NCBI RefSeq assembly: GCF_000226115.1 | Contig: NC_016461.1 | Coordinates: 2,666,001-2,730,000 of the forward strand | Source of the DNA: Thermothielavioides terrestris NRRL 8126 | Taxonomy: Eukaryota > Ascomycota > Sordariomycetes > Sordariales > Chaetomiaceae | DNA: 64,000 bases | Direction of reading: 5' to 3' | Shown here: piece after piece, positions 21,155 through 31,307 of the stretch | Position numbering within the stretch: position 1 is the stretch's first letter | Layout of the letters: the number at the start of each line of letters is the position of its first letter | Position numbers and translations under genes: made by a program | The notes under the pieces: generated by a model | Told to the model about the DNA's origin: nothing | Seen by the model: only the letters and a program-made list of their open reading frames with translations | Database searches by the model: none

Positions 21155-23785
21155 ATGAAGCGGAAGGCGCCGGATACAAGCCGGGAGCCGCAGCCCGGCC
21201 GGCGCCAACCGCAGACGTCGTGCGACTCGTGCCGCAAGAGAAAGCTCAAGTGCGACCGCAGCGAGCCGTGCTCCAACTGCGTGGCCCGCGGGCTGTCCTG
21301 CCAGGGGCAACCTCCTCGCCTTCGACCTCACCTTTACCCTCACGCTTACCCTCATGCCGTCCAAAGGTTCACACCGCCATGCGCCTTTTTCTTACCGCCG
21401 AGCATAAATGTCAAACAGCAGCTAACTGTTTCCGAGTCTCGGCACCTCGGCGAATGACGACATCCTGCGGAGGCTGCGCGCCCTCGAGGAAGCCGTCTTC
21501 CACGGTGAGACTGCGCCTACGGCTTATACAGGGTCGAATGCGCCCTTCCCGCGTAGTCGAACGGGCGTCTTGGACGCCAGCCCTGCCAACGGCACGCCCT
21601 CGCGGGGAACAGAAGGCGAGGATCAACAGCATGCCCAGATAGCAAAGCGCCTCGATGCGACATCCGCAAACAATGGTCCTGGTGTAAGCGACCGGTCCCC
21701 TTGACAATACGCTCTCCCCAAACAGCTGACTTCCTCCAGTCCCAAATCTATTGCCCCTTTGGGACTCTCAAGTTCAGGATTGCACCTGGTCCGGCCTCCA
21801 GCATCCCGGCGGTCGAACCGGGCGTTGTCTGGATGATGTCCAAAGAACAGGCCACCGCACTGCTACAGGACTACCTCGACCACGTGTATCCACTTCTCCC
21901 GGTCATCCACGGACCGTCAACCCGAAATCTCGTGAATGACTTCTACAGCCGACTCTCGCGCGGTGAGCAGATCACGCCGCAGCATGGCGCCCTGATCCTC
22001 AGCGTCGGGGCGGTAAGCGCCTACTTCTGGCAGCCCGACGCCCACCAGCACAGCCGCTTCGCGTCTCCCGAAGAAGCAGGACAGCTGTCGCTGATCTGGA
22101 GGAACTGGGCATCAAACATCATGACCGAGTCGCATGGGACGTCGCTGGAGGGCGTGCAGGCCTGGACGATCCTCTCCTTCGCGATCCACAACGTCGACAG
22201 CGGCTGCACCCAGCGCTTCAGATTCCTGCACAACTGCGCCATCCACGCCGCGCGGGAGCTGGGCGTACATCTCGTCGACAGCCCGCGGTCCCAGGCGGGC
22301 GACGACCGGATCGGCCGCGAGCTGAAGCGGCGCATCTGGTGGTATCTCGCGACGTCGGACTGGTAAGCGCCAAGCCGACTCCAGCGGGGACCATGAAGTG
22401 TTTGCAGAACTGACTGGTTCAGGATGCTGGGCTTCATCGGAGGCCCGACCGAGGGCATCTACTCGGTTCTGCCGCGCCATATGAGCGTGAGGTACCCGCG
22501 CAACCTGAACGACAACGACCTCGCCACGTGGGACGAGTCGATGACGGCGCCGCTCAACGTCCACACCCAGCTGTCCTTCATCCTGCAGCGGATACGCATC
22601 GCCGAGATCACCCGGGCGATCCTGGACTCCCGCCCGGCCGGCAGCCCCGACGCCGACACGCTTGACTACGACCAGGTGCTCGCCCTGGACCGCCTGTTCG
22701 AGCAGGCCGTTGCCGACCTCCCGCCGTTTTACCAGATCCGCCACGACAGCCCCGTGCAGCCCGAGCCGCTGGACACGCTCGGGCTGCAGCGGGTGCTGAT
22801 CCAGCTCGGCCTGCTTTCCCGGCGGGCGCGCCTGCACCGCCCTTTTCTCCTCCTGCAGGGCGCCGCTGCTGACCCGCGGCACCGCCAGTCGCGCGAGACC
22901 TGCCTGGCCTGCGCCCGCGCCGTCGTCGCCATCTCCATCGGCGTGATCGAGTCGTCGCTGGGATCTTCCTCCTCCTCTTCCTCTTCCTCCTCCTCCTCCT
23001 CCTGTGCCGCCGCCGCCAGCGACTCCTGCCCTCATCCTCCTCCGCCTCCGGCCCATCGCCCTACCCGCACAAGCAGCATGTTCCCTTCCGCAAAACGCAG
23101 CCTCTCCGTCCACCGCGTCGGCACCATCATCAACCACCTCTTCATGGCCTGCGCCGTGCTCGCCTTCTACGCCGGCCACACCACCCAAGCCCCGCCGCGC
23201 GAAGCCGAAGCTGAAGCCGAACCCGAGGCAGAGGCAGAAGCAGAAGCAGAAGCCGAAGCCGAAACAGACAAAACCGACAGCACAGCCGCGGTCGTCCGCT
23301 CCGAGCTGGCGCACGCCTGCCGCGTGCTGACGCGCCTCGGCGGCCAGTCGCCCGCCGCCGGCGAGCTGGTGCGCAACCTCGTCGGGCTGCTGCGGCGGTA
23401 CCGGGTGCATGGCGTTTCTTCTGGGGAGGGAGGGGCTGAGGAAGAGGAGGGGGGCGCGCAGCGGCAGCAGCAGCAGGAGGAGAAGGAGGAGGAGGTGGTG
23501 GTGGTCGGTGCTGGGGCTGGGGCTGACAGGGTTGGGGCTGCTTTGGAGGGGATGGGGGTGAACGGCAGGGAAGTGTTGGCGGTGGCGGCTGGGAACTCGG
23601 GACGGCGGAGTGGGAATGCCGGGGCGGTGAGTGAAGAGGTGGTGGCGATGGGGGCGGCGGCCGGAGAGGAGGAGATCGGGTTCAGCCTGGACGGGTTGTG
23701 GGACGACTTTGTCGTCGGCGGCCTGGGCGGCGAGGACTACAGCCAGCTGTTCGCCGACTTGGATTATTTCTGCGGAACTGCGTAA
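21155..23785 (+). CDS. Zn2Cys6 transcription factor with fungal-specific TF domain
   Basis: Four exons: 21155..21366, 21437..21683, 21740..22362, 22423..23785, total 814 aa. Intron 1 (70 bp) is supported by donor GTTCAC, a perfect GCTAAC branch and GAG acceptor. Cys 23, 26, 33, 39, 42 and 49 fit CX2CX6CX5CX2CX6C (CDSCRKRKLKCDRSEPCSNC onward). Exon 2 supplies a short coiled coil (NDDILRRLRALEEAVF). Exons 3 and 4 hold the fungal-specific regulatory domain: YLDHVYPLLPVIHGPS, ELKRRIWWYLATSDWMLGFI and GGPTEGIYSVLPRHMSVRYP. The 3' part has microsatellite-coded low complexity: poly-Ser (near 22965), an (EA)n stretch (23205..23270) and Gln/Glu runs. Nuclear regulator, probably of the adjoining permease and possibly the RraA-like gene. 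Confidence 0.9.
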
Positions 23786-24777
23786 AATTTCATCGTGTAT
23801 TAATCACAAGTCATCACAGGTGAGTCTGGGGTGGTCTCTCACTCATTCGAGTGTCATCCCGTTTGGGTCACCTCCTCTCCGCCTCTTCGGAGTTACAAGT
23901 TGCTTACACCCAACGTGATTTGTTGCCTGCAACTTGGCCGTCAACTGGGACGCTTGCGCGAGCCCCCTCCTCTTCTCCAAAGCAACAATGCGATGTGATG
24001 CTCGCGCTTAACCTCAACATCATATCGCACGCCCTCGTGCCCGCGTCGAGATGAGCGACGAGCTATAACCCCGTGACCACCCAGCTGAACAAGGTTATCA
24101 TCAACGCCAGGGCCAAACAATAAGCGCCATGAGAAGCAGGAGACGCGTCTCGACTAACTCGCAGTTAGTGTAATCGATTGGCTTGCCGAGGGGCATAGGC
24201 GACCTTGAAGTTGACACTTCTTGCAACTGGTCAGAGTATCTATTGGCCTGCTTCGGTGTTTCCGCCCAGCCACACGCATCAAGCCGCTCTGGACCCTGTA
24301 GGCCAAGGAGATTGGAGGTGAGCGAGCGTTCGGAGCGCCGAGACTGCAGCTCGGTCCCCACTTGCTCCATTTCGCGAATGAATAACCCGTTCACAACACT
24401 CCCCATGTGTCGGGAGCCGCGCGCTTGAAGCGTCAAAAAAATATCCAGACCCGGGTCGACTGCGACCAGGCCCTGAACTAAGGTATTGCGCATTGACGTG
24501 GGTGGCATGAACCTTCATTTATTGGGAGAGTGGCTGGCTTGGGGCGAATTGGGAGAAGACGCAACGCCTGGCAAGATTACTTTTACTCAGACGGGTATAG
24601 GAGTTCTCCAACCTGATCTTGTGTAATGCGGTCAGCAAGGCAGACGGAACAGTGATGGACTGTGCCAGGCGCCGGTGTTCCTTTGCAGAAGAGGCGGATT
24701 CCACAAGGAGGAACACTCCCTGGCTGTTGTCGTTTCCAAACACCAGGCGAAAGTGCGTTCCAAGCGCCAAGAGAAAG
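23786..24777. other. Gene-free stretch
   Basis: About 1 kb between the Zn2Cys6 gene and an inverted-repeat element. No coding motif seen. Confidence 0.45.
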
Positions 24778-25160
24778 CACAGGTATTCTGCAGAAACTCA
24801 AAAACAAATTCCACAATAGTAGCCCACACAACGCCTATGCGCATTATAGAGAGCTCTAGATATATATATTCAATGCTTTTGAATTCGAATCTGCTTTTAG
24901 ATTGATAGCGCGGGCAGTGCGCGATAAGATATTGATAGGTGTAAAACTATATTTATTATATAAGAAATGCAAGAGTTTCTCTTACAGTAATATTAGACTT
25001 CTTAATATATCAACGCGTATTGAAGACATTATCAACCTGAAGGTGGATTTAGATTCTATGGCATTGAACATATATATTTAGGGCTTCCTTTACTGCGCGT
25101 AGGCGCTGTGTGGGCTACTATTGTGGGATCTGTTGTTTTGGATTCTGCGAATAACCTGTG
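24778..25160. mobile_element. AT-rich inverted-repeat (MITE-like) element
   Basis: The left arm 24778..24846 and the right arm 25091..25160 are inverted copies of about 69 bp. They share CACAGG at the outer ends and CCACAATAGTAGCCCACACA inside, with scattered differences. The interior (about 24847..25090) is strikingly AT-rich with many stops, unlike the flanks, as after RIP. No transposase is encoded. A target-site duplication is not clear; the flanks read AGAGAAAG and GAAAAAAG. The class is undetermined. Confidence 0.6.
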
Positions 25161-25226
25161 GAAAAAAGTGTGTTGCAGACGACAATGTAACGAAGCGAAG
25201 CGCGCGCTTACGCGCTCGCATAGGTT

Positions 25227-25247
25227 GGGGGGGGGGGGGGGGGGGGG
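25227..25247 (+). repeat. Poly(G) tract, 21 nt
   Basis: Uninterrupted G run close to the right end of the inverted-repeat element. Confidence 0.9.
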
Positions 25248-25454
25248 TTGCCTCTATCGAAGGAGGACGGCGTGTGCTGGATCTCAGTCACTCATCAGTA
25301 CATAACGTGAGGGATTCCCACCCACAACGCTCCAAGAAGCAACTCGAGCTCGACAGATACTACCACCAAGAAAGCAGCACTGTATCAAAAACATCGAAGC
25401 ATTTGCCTTCAACAGATCGACACCGAGATTGCCTTCAACACATCAACACCGGAA

Positions 25455-25850
25455 ATGCCGCCGTACCCTTCTGGGCATCACTGCCCAAAATGCAAGAAGA
25501 CGACGAAGAGCATGTCCAGAGCGGGTCATTGCAAGAAACACCAGTGGACTTGCGCAAAACGGTCACAAAGAATGGGTGCAGCTGAAGACAGAGCCATGCG
25601 AGAGATGCGGCACGGAGTATGAGGAAGGTGTCAACTGTAACCGATGCGATCTGAGCGTAAGTTGGGTTCTGGAGGTACTCAAGCTGTTCGACAATCTGAC
25701 GGAAGGGGAAACAGTGAATACAGGTCGACACCGCGAAGAGCCAGCCCGGACGACCTCCGTCCCCTTGTCAAGCAGATGCGGTTGCTCCGTCTACCGTGCC
25801 GAAGAATCGGTGGATTGCGAGGCCTCCAGCGGCATTTGATGGCCAGATCC
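25455..25850 (+). pseudogene. Cys/His-rich zinc-knuckle-like gene, frameshifted
   Basis: From ATG 25455 one frame reads SGHHCPKCKKTTKSM and GHCKKHQWTC; a +1 shift near 25556..25565, in an A4 run, is needed to reach the frame reading GHKEWVQLKTEPCERCGTEY and then NCNRCDLS. Together these give paired CxxC and HxxxC sets that look like two small zinc-binding modules. After CDLS a strong donor (GTAAGT, 25657) and an acceptor (25723) lead to an open segment (SQPGRPPSP, PKNRWIARPP) that runs into the 3' end of the convergent kinase gene. The end is uncertain. Read as it stands, the first frame stops after about 55 codons, so this is either a decayed gene or a one-base sequencing error. Family not recognised. 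Confidence 0.4.
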
Positions 25851-27065
25851 GTTTAATGGGCTTCCTGCTTGCGTGGCGGTATCAGCAGACACCAGCTCTC
25901 CTCTCTCAGTGTAGCGCTCGGGAGTGTAGTCGAGTCTGCCGGAGTACGCGAGTCCCGTCCCGTCCCTGAGCTCTTGTATGTAGGCAGCGGTGGAATTGAT
26001 CAGTGTCTTCTCGGAACATTTGAGTCTCATAAACGAGTCCCGAAAGCCGTTCAGAGCGAAGCTCTTGTCATTCATGGCTGCAATGAAGGTTGACTGCGCC
26101 TCGGAACTGGGCAGTGCCTGGTAAATCGCCCGGACGAAATGGGCACGCAGAACGGCATTCTCGGCGTAAAGCTCCTTGGACCAGGACACGTCCTGGATGA
26201 AGATCGGGTACTCGTACAAGAAGTAGAGAGGTCCCGTGTGGGCATATTCAAAGTCGATCAGACCGGCGAGTTTGGGTCCTGAGCCATCCGCTGGTTCGAG
26301 GAAGAGCATGTTTTGTCCGTCGAAATCGGCGTGGATCAGACAGAAGGGCGGTTGCAGGTAGGTGGCCTGGCTGTTCCGAGCAAGGAAAGCCCCGATTTCT
26401 TGCTGCGCTTCTTGGAAGAGGGCTCTCAGCGCTGAGGACTCAACCGACTCAGTGGAGATGAAGGATCGCAGATATTCATCTGTTGACCGGAATGGGCCCT
26501 TCGGCTGCTCAAAACAGGGGCTGACGAGGGGCCCGACCCCATGCTCGTTCAGGGACCCGATCTGGTCGAACTGGAGGGAAGCGAGCTTCGCAACGACCGA
26601 GGCAATCTGCGAGAGGGCCGACTTCTTGTCCTCTCGCGAAAGGCCGTCCCACATTTTGTGAAGGTGACGGCCGGGCATCTTCTCCATGAGCACGAATGGC
26701 GCGCCGATGTCGTTCCCGGGGTCCAGGTCGTGATAGTAAATTTCGGGCACGGGTATGTCGGTGAAGCGCCGGAGATATCTCGCCGTGGCTATCTCACTGA
26801 CGGATTTAGCCACATCGCCATTCACACGCGCGAACCGTGCGATGCACAGAAACCCAGCTTTTGCGAGGGATTCTGGTGCTGCGGGGGACTCCTCGAACCG
26901 GAGCGTGAAGATCTCATGGCTGGCGCCTCGGGTGAGCTTTTTCGCGCTGATGCACTTGACGCCGAGGACGAGGCTGGCACGATCTACGAGCTTGGTGAGG
27001 TCCAGGTCGAGCTCAGGCGGCTCGTCGGAATCGTAGGCGTCTTCAGCACTGGAATACGAAGACAT
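25791..27065 (-). CDS. Aminoglycoside-phosphotransferase (APH) family kinase
   Basis: Intronless. ATG 27065 gives 424 aa; an in-frame ATG at 27131 would add 22 residues lacking family character. Protein-kinase-like fold: an N-lobe with LTRGASHEIFTLRFEES; the hinge-region FVLMEKMPGRHLHKMWDGLS typical of fungal APH proteins; the catalytic loop HADFDGQN at about residue 243 (HxDxxxxN, catalytic Asp and Mg-binding Asn); and LIDFEYAHTGP at about 270, replacing the DFG of kinases. These proteins are numerous in filamentous fungi and mostly of unknown substrate; antibiotic resistance should not be assumed. Cytosolic. Its 3' end overlaps the tail of the convergent Cys-rich pseudogene. Confidence 0.87.
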   Translation of the reverse strand: MSSYSSAEDAYDSDEPPELDLDLTKLVDRASLVLGVKCISAKKLTRGASHEIFTLRFEESPAAPESLAKAGFLCIARFARVNGDVAKSVSEIATARYLRRFTDIPVPEIYYHDLDPGNDIGAPFVLMEKMPGRHLHKMWDGLSREDKKSALSQIASVVAKLASLQFDQIGSLNEHGVGPLVSPCFEQPKGPFRSTDEYLRSFISTESVESSALRALFQEAQQEIGAFLARNSQATYLQPPFCLIHADFDGQNMLFLEPADGSGPKLAGLIDFEYAHTGPLYFLYEYPIFIQDVSWSKELYAENAVLRAHFVRAIYQALPSSEAQSTFIAAMNDKSFALNGFRDSFMRLKCSEKTLINSTAAYIQELRDGTGLAYSGRLDYTPERYTERGELVSADTATQAGSPLNGSGHQMPLEASQSTDSSAR

Positions 27066-28150
27066 GGCGATGAGTGGAGTTGGTGGGAGTTGTGATGCTG
27101 TGCGGAAGAGCCAGGTTGGATTCCTGTCCAACTGGCTCAGCGGGGTAATTACCTAAGCTGGGTATGCATGTGGATGACAGAAATTTCAGTAAGGTAAGTT
27201 ACTGGACGGAATACAGAGGAGAGCACCCGCCACAATGCGGCCCCCACAACACGGGGGAAGCGAGGAGGGAACGAGGGAACGATTGTGGGAACCACAGCTT
27301 CAAAATGCTGTGGTTGGCTACATGCTGAAACCCTTATGGGCTACGATGTCAAAACTGCGGCTGTGCGAAATGAAAACTGGGTACACGTACCCGTGTATTG
27401 GATTGCTCACGCCGTACTGACGCGACGTGGAGACGCAGAGTCGTGCGCGCGTTGGCGTCAAGCGGCGTGGCGAGGGGGTGGCCGATAGCCCAAGGTCACA
27501 CTTTAGAAGCCGCTAGCTTCCCTATTGTGTATGGTTGTGTAGGTGGGCAGGCACTCCGAGGCACTGTCGCCAACCTGTCTCACATCTTGCCCGGGCATCA
27601 AGGGCATCTTAGAAATCCCCTCCGTCCTGGACACCTTATCCCGGGCTTACCTCCGACGACGGATTTGCTTCGCACTTCCTTAGTACCGGGGCAATCTCTG
27701 ATGCGAACTGGCCATCATCAACAGCTCCACGTTCGTGTTGTGTGTGGGATTGAGGCTTCGAGGTTGCCGAGCCTCGCCGCTGCTAGCTCAGTCGTTGCTC
27801 CGGACTTGCCGGCTCGAACAGCATCTCTAGATCTCGGACTCCCGGCCAATCGCTTGAGGGCCAGAGGCATGGGCCTGTCGTGAAAGCTCCTTCGGAATTC
27901 CAGTTACATTCCGGTTGTGGAGTGCTCGTGCGCTAGGCCTCGATCCTCCGAAGTCCGAACATCAAGATCCGAGAACCAACCTTTCCGAAGCTTCAGCAGC
28001 TAGACTACTGTGTATAATATGCCTTTCTCAGGGCTCCCAGATTCGTCACGAAGTCATCCCAGACTCGTCCCAGATCCCGGTTGAAGCCCGTTCTCACACT
28101 CAGCACTGGCCATTCCATTCCCGACCGCTTGGAAAGCCCTCCTTTCCGCA
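27066..28150. other. Divergent intergenic region
   Basis: About 1.1 kb between divergent genes (APH kinase and hydrolase). Apart from presumed promoters nothing is recognised. Confidence 0.45.
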
Positions 28151-29061
28151 ATGTCGCAGCGTTCCGACTTCGTGGTGGTTATCTGCCATGGATCCTTCCA
28201 CACGCCAGCCCCGTATGTCCCGCTGATGGAAGCGCTGCAGGCCCGCGGAATAGCGGCCTACTGTCCGCAGCTGCCCACGTCCGACCTGGCGCGGCTCAAC
28301 GTCGGCGACGTCAACAATCCGGACTTCAACAGAGAGCTGCCGGCGGGAGGCTATCCCCAGGGAGAGGAGGCTGCCGAGACCGTGCTCGCCGTCCTGAAGC
28401 CGCTGGTCGAGGCGGGGAAGGGTCCTCCTCGTCGGCCACTCGTCCGGCGGCTGGGTGGCCACCGAGGTCGCCCAGCCCGACGTGCAGGCGAAGGTCCCGC
28501 GTGATCGGCATCCTCTACACTGCCGGGATTGTCGTTCCCGTTGGCCAATCGATCCGGGGGTTTTTCGACTCCGCTGCGGGAGAGCGCTCCTCGGTCACGA
28601 CGAGGCCGCCGTACATGACTGAGCACGTAAGCATCTGCTTGAAAAGACTGCTAGGGCAAGCGTTTACAAGTTGCTGACCTTGTAATTCGATGTGCTGCAC
28701 GGAACAGAAACACGGCCTCCTCACCCTCGTCGACGAGGAGAGATACCTCTTCAACTGCCTCGACGTGGCCGATGCCAAGAAGTGGGCGGCCACCCTCACG
28801 GCGTCTCCCGACTTGACGACGAAGCTCAAGAACGACGCCTACGCGGCGCTTCCATGCGGCTACCTGGTCTTGGACCAGGACCGGATGATACCGCGCGAGC
28901 TTCAAGAGCACATGATTCGTCTTCAGGCTTCGAAGACGGGCGACTTTACCGTCTACCACTGCCCAGCCGACCACTCGCCGCAGCTCAGCTGGATTCAAGG
29001 CGTGGTTGATACCGCGGTGGACTTTGTGGGGAAGATCAAGACCGGGCAGATTCAAAAGTGA
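28151..29061 (+). pseudogene. Alpha/beta hydrolase with two reading-frame breaks
   Basis: ATG 28151 opens MSQRSDFVVVICHGSFHTPA, with the HG oxyanion-hole motif, and stays in one frame to about 28420 (AETVLAVLKPLVEAGK). The nucleophile elbow VLLVGHSSGGWVATEVAQ then appears in the next frame (from 28422, one base too many). A second shift near 28490..28501 is needed to reach VIGILYTAGIVVPVGQSI. Neither gap fits an intron. A normal intron follows (donor GTAAGC at 28627, acceptor at 28707), leading to the last exon with the acid residue in YLVLDQDRMIP and the His in YHCPADHSPQLSW. So Ser, Asp and His of the triad are all still encoded, but not in one frame. Either a recent pseudogene or two sequencing errors in a GC-rich stretch. 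It lies tail-to-tail with the ACS permease. Confidence 0.7.
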
Positions 29062-29204
29062 TGCCTGAATCTTCAAAGTACGGCAGCGCGCTGAGCGCCG
29101 AAGGACGGGCGAAGCATCTATGATGATGAATAGAGTCGCACGGTCCATGATTCTATCCTGCTCTATCCAAGTGACCTAGCACCGAAGCCCGCTCAAGACG
29201 AAAA

Positions 29205-31307
29205 TTAGTACTGATATCTCGCCTTGCCCTCCCTCTTCTGGAGACGGTTCAGCAGCCGGTACTGCACGTTCGCGATCACGGACATGAGCAGCGCGACGGA
29301 CACCAGCACCACAATGACCGTCCACCCGGTGCGGTACAGCGGCGCGTCCGGCGCCTGGAAGATCTGGCTGCCGATAATGCCCGAGGAGTTCGCTGCCATG
29401 ATGAAGACCGCCATCGTGATGGACCGCTCGCCGGCCGACCGTGCGTTGAGGGCGAGCCACGAGCCGTTGACGGCGTCTGGACATCGGTTCTTGTTAGCTT
29501 GTGTGCTCCGTGTGGGTGGTAAGTAGAAGATGGGAGAAGGTGCCTTACGCCAGGGCACTTGAAACGCGATGGCCGCCGTGAGGAGACCGAATCTCAACTT
29601 CTCGTTTGTCGACTCTACCAGGAGGCGGTTGCCGAGCTGCGAGAGATCTTCGGTTAGCAAAATGGGCCGCCTTGAATCTCCTCGGCGCGGGAAAGGCGAA
29701 AACACACCATCAACCCCCACAGGATGAGCACGCCCAGGAACACCATCAGACCTCTCTGCTTGGTTTTGTCGGCAATATAGCCCCACGCGAGGTTGGTGAC
29801 GAGCAGAAGCCAGGAGCCGATCGAGACCATGGCGTTGGACTTGAGCCGGTCGTACCCGAACGAGACGACCAACGACGGCGCGTACGAGCCCATAGTTGAG
29901 GCCGGCGCGACGCCCAGGAGCGTCGTGAAGAAGTGCGGGAGCAGTCGCCAGTTGGTGAACTAAAATCACGAAATGAGTTATTCAGACCGAGGTCACGCAA
30001 ACCTAGGGGCCGTTGCGGAAAAGGAAGACCTACGGTAGCCTTGATCTCGGCCCAGCTGACACTGCGGCGGGGCTGGAACTTGGACGGGTCGTCACGGAGG
30101 ACGCGCTGTTGCAGGATGTGGGCCTCCTGCTCGCTGAAATACCGAATCCCTAGTAAGGAGACGGGATTGGCCGGGGACAGAGGGAAGAAAGCGATGAAAA
30201 TGACGCCGACAAGAATGGTGAAGAGGCCTTCGAGCTGCGTGTCTCGAGTTGGAACACTGACTAGCAAGGGGTACTCGGAATAGTGGTAAACTTACCAGGA
30301 ACAGCCATTGCCAGCCCGCCAGCCCGCCGATGCCTCTCATGTGCAGGCTAATCAGAACACCAAGTTAGCGGGCTCGGTACGAGCGAGCTTCAGCGGATGT
30401 CGAGCCCCCTTACATTCCATACGCGACAAGCCCCGTGCACGCGCCCGCAAGCAGGTTACCGATAAAGAACGCTGAGAAACGCCTGGTTGTCTCGCCGCGC
30501 TTATACCAGCGAGTGATGGTGAAGAGCGAGGCGGGGATGAAGCCAGCCTCGCACAGTCTGGGCGCCACCGTCAGTTTCCTAGCAGACGTTGTGGTAAGGG
30601 AACGAGCGGAATCATACCCGAGCAAGAGTCGAGTTACCAAGTACGGGCCGAGGCCCTTTTGGAACGCCTGGAAAGCGGCAACGAAGCCCCTGTGTTTTGT
30701 AACATGTAAGCAGGGTTCTTCGTGTAAATAAATTTCAAGAAGGCATACCATGCGAGAATCTGCCCTCCGATCCATGTCGTTGGTCCAATGCGATATAGGA
30801 TCATGTTGCTGGGGACCTGGTTATGAAATCAGCCGCTGATGTCGCCGGCTTGTGGCGGATCATCCAGATGGCGCTCACCTCGAGCAGCACAATACCAGCC
30901 GACAGAAGCTGCTGGCCCACGTTGAACTGAAACTGCGTGATGCCAGCATCGTGGAGGAAGTTATCCGTCAGGGCGTTGCCACTGATCCAGACATGTCGGG
31001 TCAGTGCAGAACTTGATGACGGGCAGCAGCGGAAGCATACATGTTGCCTCTGTCGATCTGCAGAGCAAAGAAGCCGAGGATGAGCAGCGGCATCACCAAG
31101 AAGTCGACTCTGTGAGGATGGCGATCATTTGTCAGTGGCCGCTTCTTCCCTCGCACCAGGGGAGCGGAGCTTGATTAGGTGGTGAATAACGCACCTCCTC
31201 ACTAACGCCGCCTCGTCGGCCTCGGTCCATGTAACCTCTTGACCTTCGCCATCGCTCCGGCTGAGCTGGCTCGCGGTTGAATTGGCGATTTGCTTCTCTT
31301 CCGCCAT
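29205..31307 (-). CDS. MFS permease, anion:cation symporter (ACS, Dal5/Tna1-like) family
   Basis: Eleven exons: 31307..31195, 31109..31041, 30981..30879, 30816..30749, 30689..30618, 30557..30414, 30347..30296, 30234..30034, 29959..29708, 29636..29549, 29476..29205; 477 aa, all junctions in frame. Family marks: VDFLVMPLLILGFFALQIDR followed by GNIGNALTDNF; VPSNMILYRIGPTTWIGGQI; LCEAGFIPASLFTITRWYKR; and NARSAGERSITMAVFIMAAN followed by SSGIIGSQIF. Fungal ACS members carry allantoate, nicotinate, biotin, pantothenate and similar small carboxylates. An ATG at 31385 would lengthen the N-terminus by 26 residues; MAEEKQ at 31307 fits the family better. The dense intron pattern contrasts with the intronless MCT permease at 10717. 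Confidence 0.9.
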
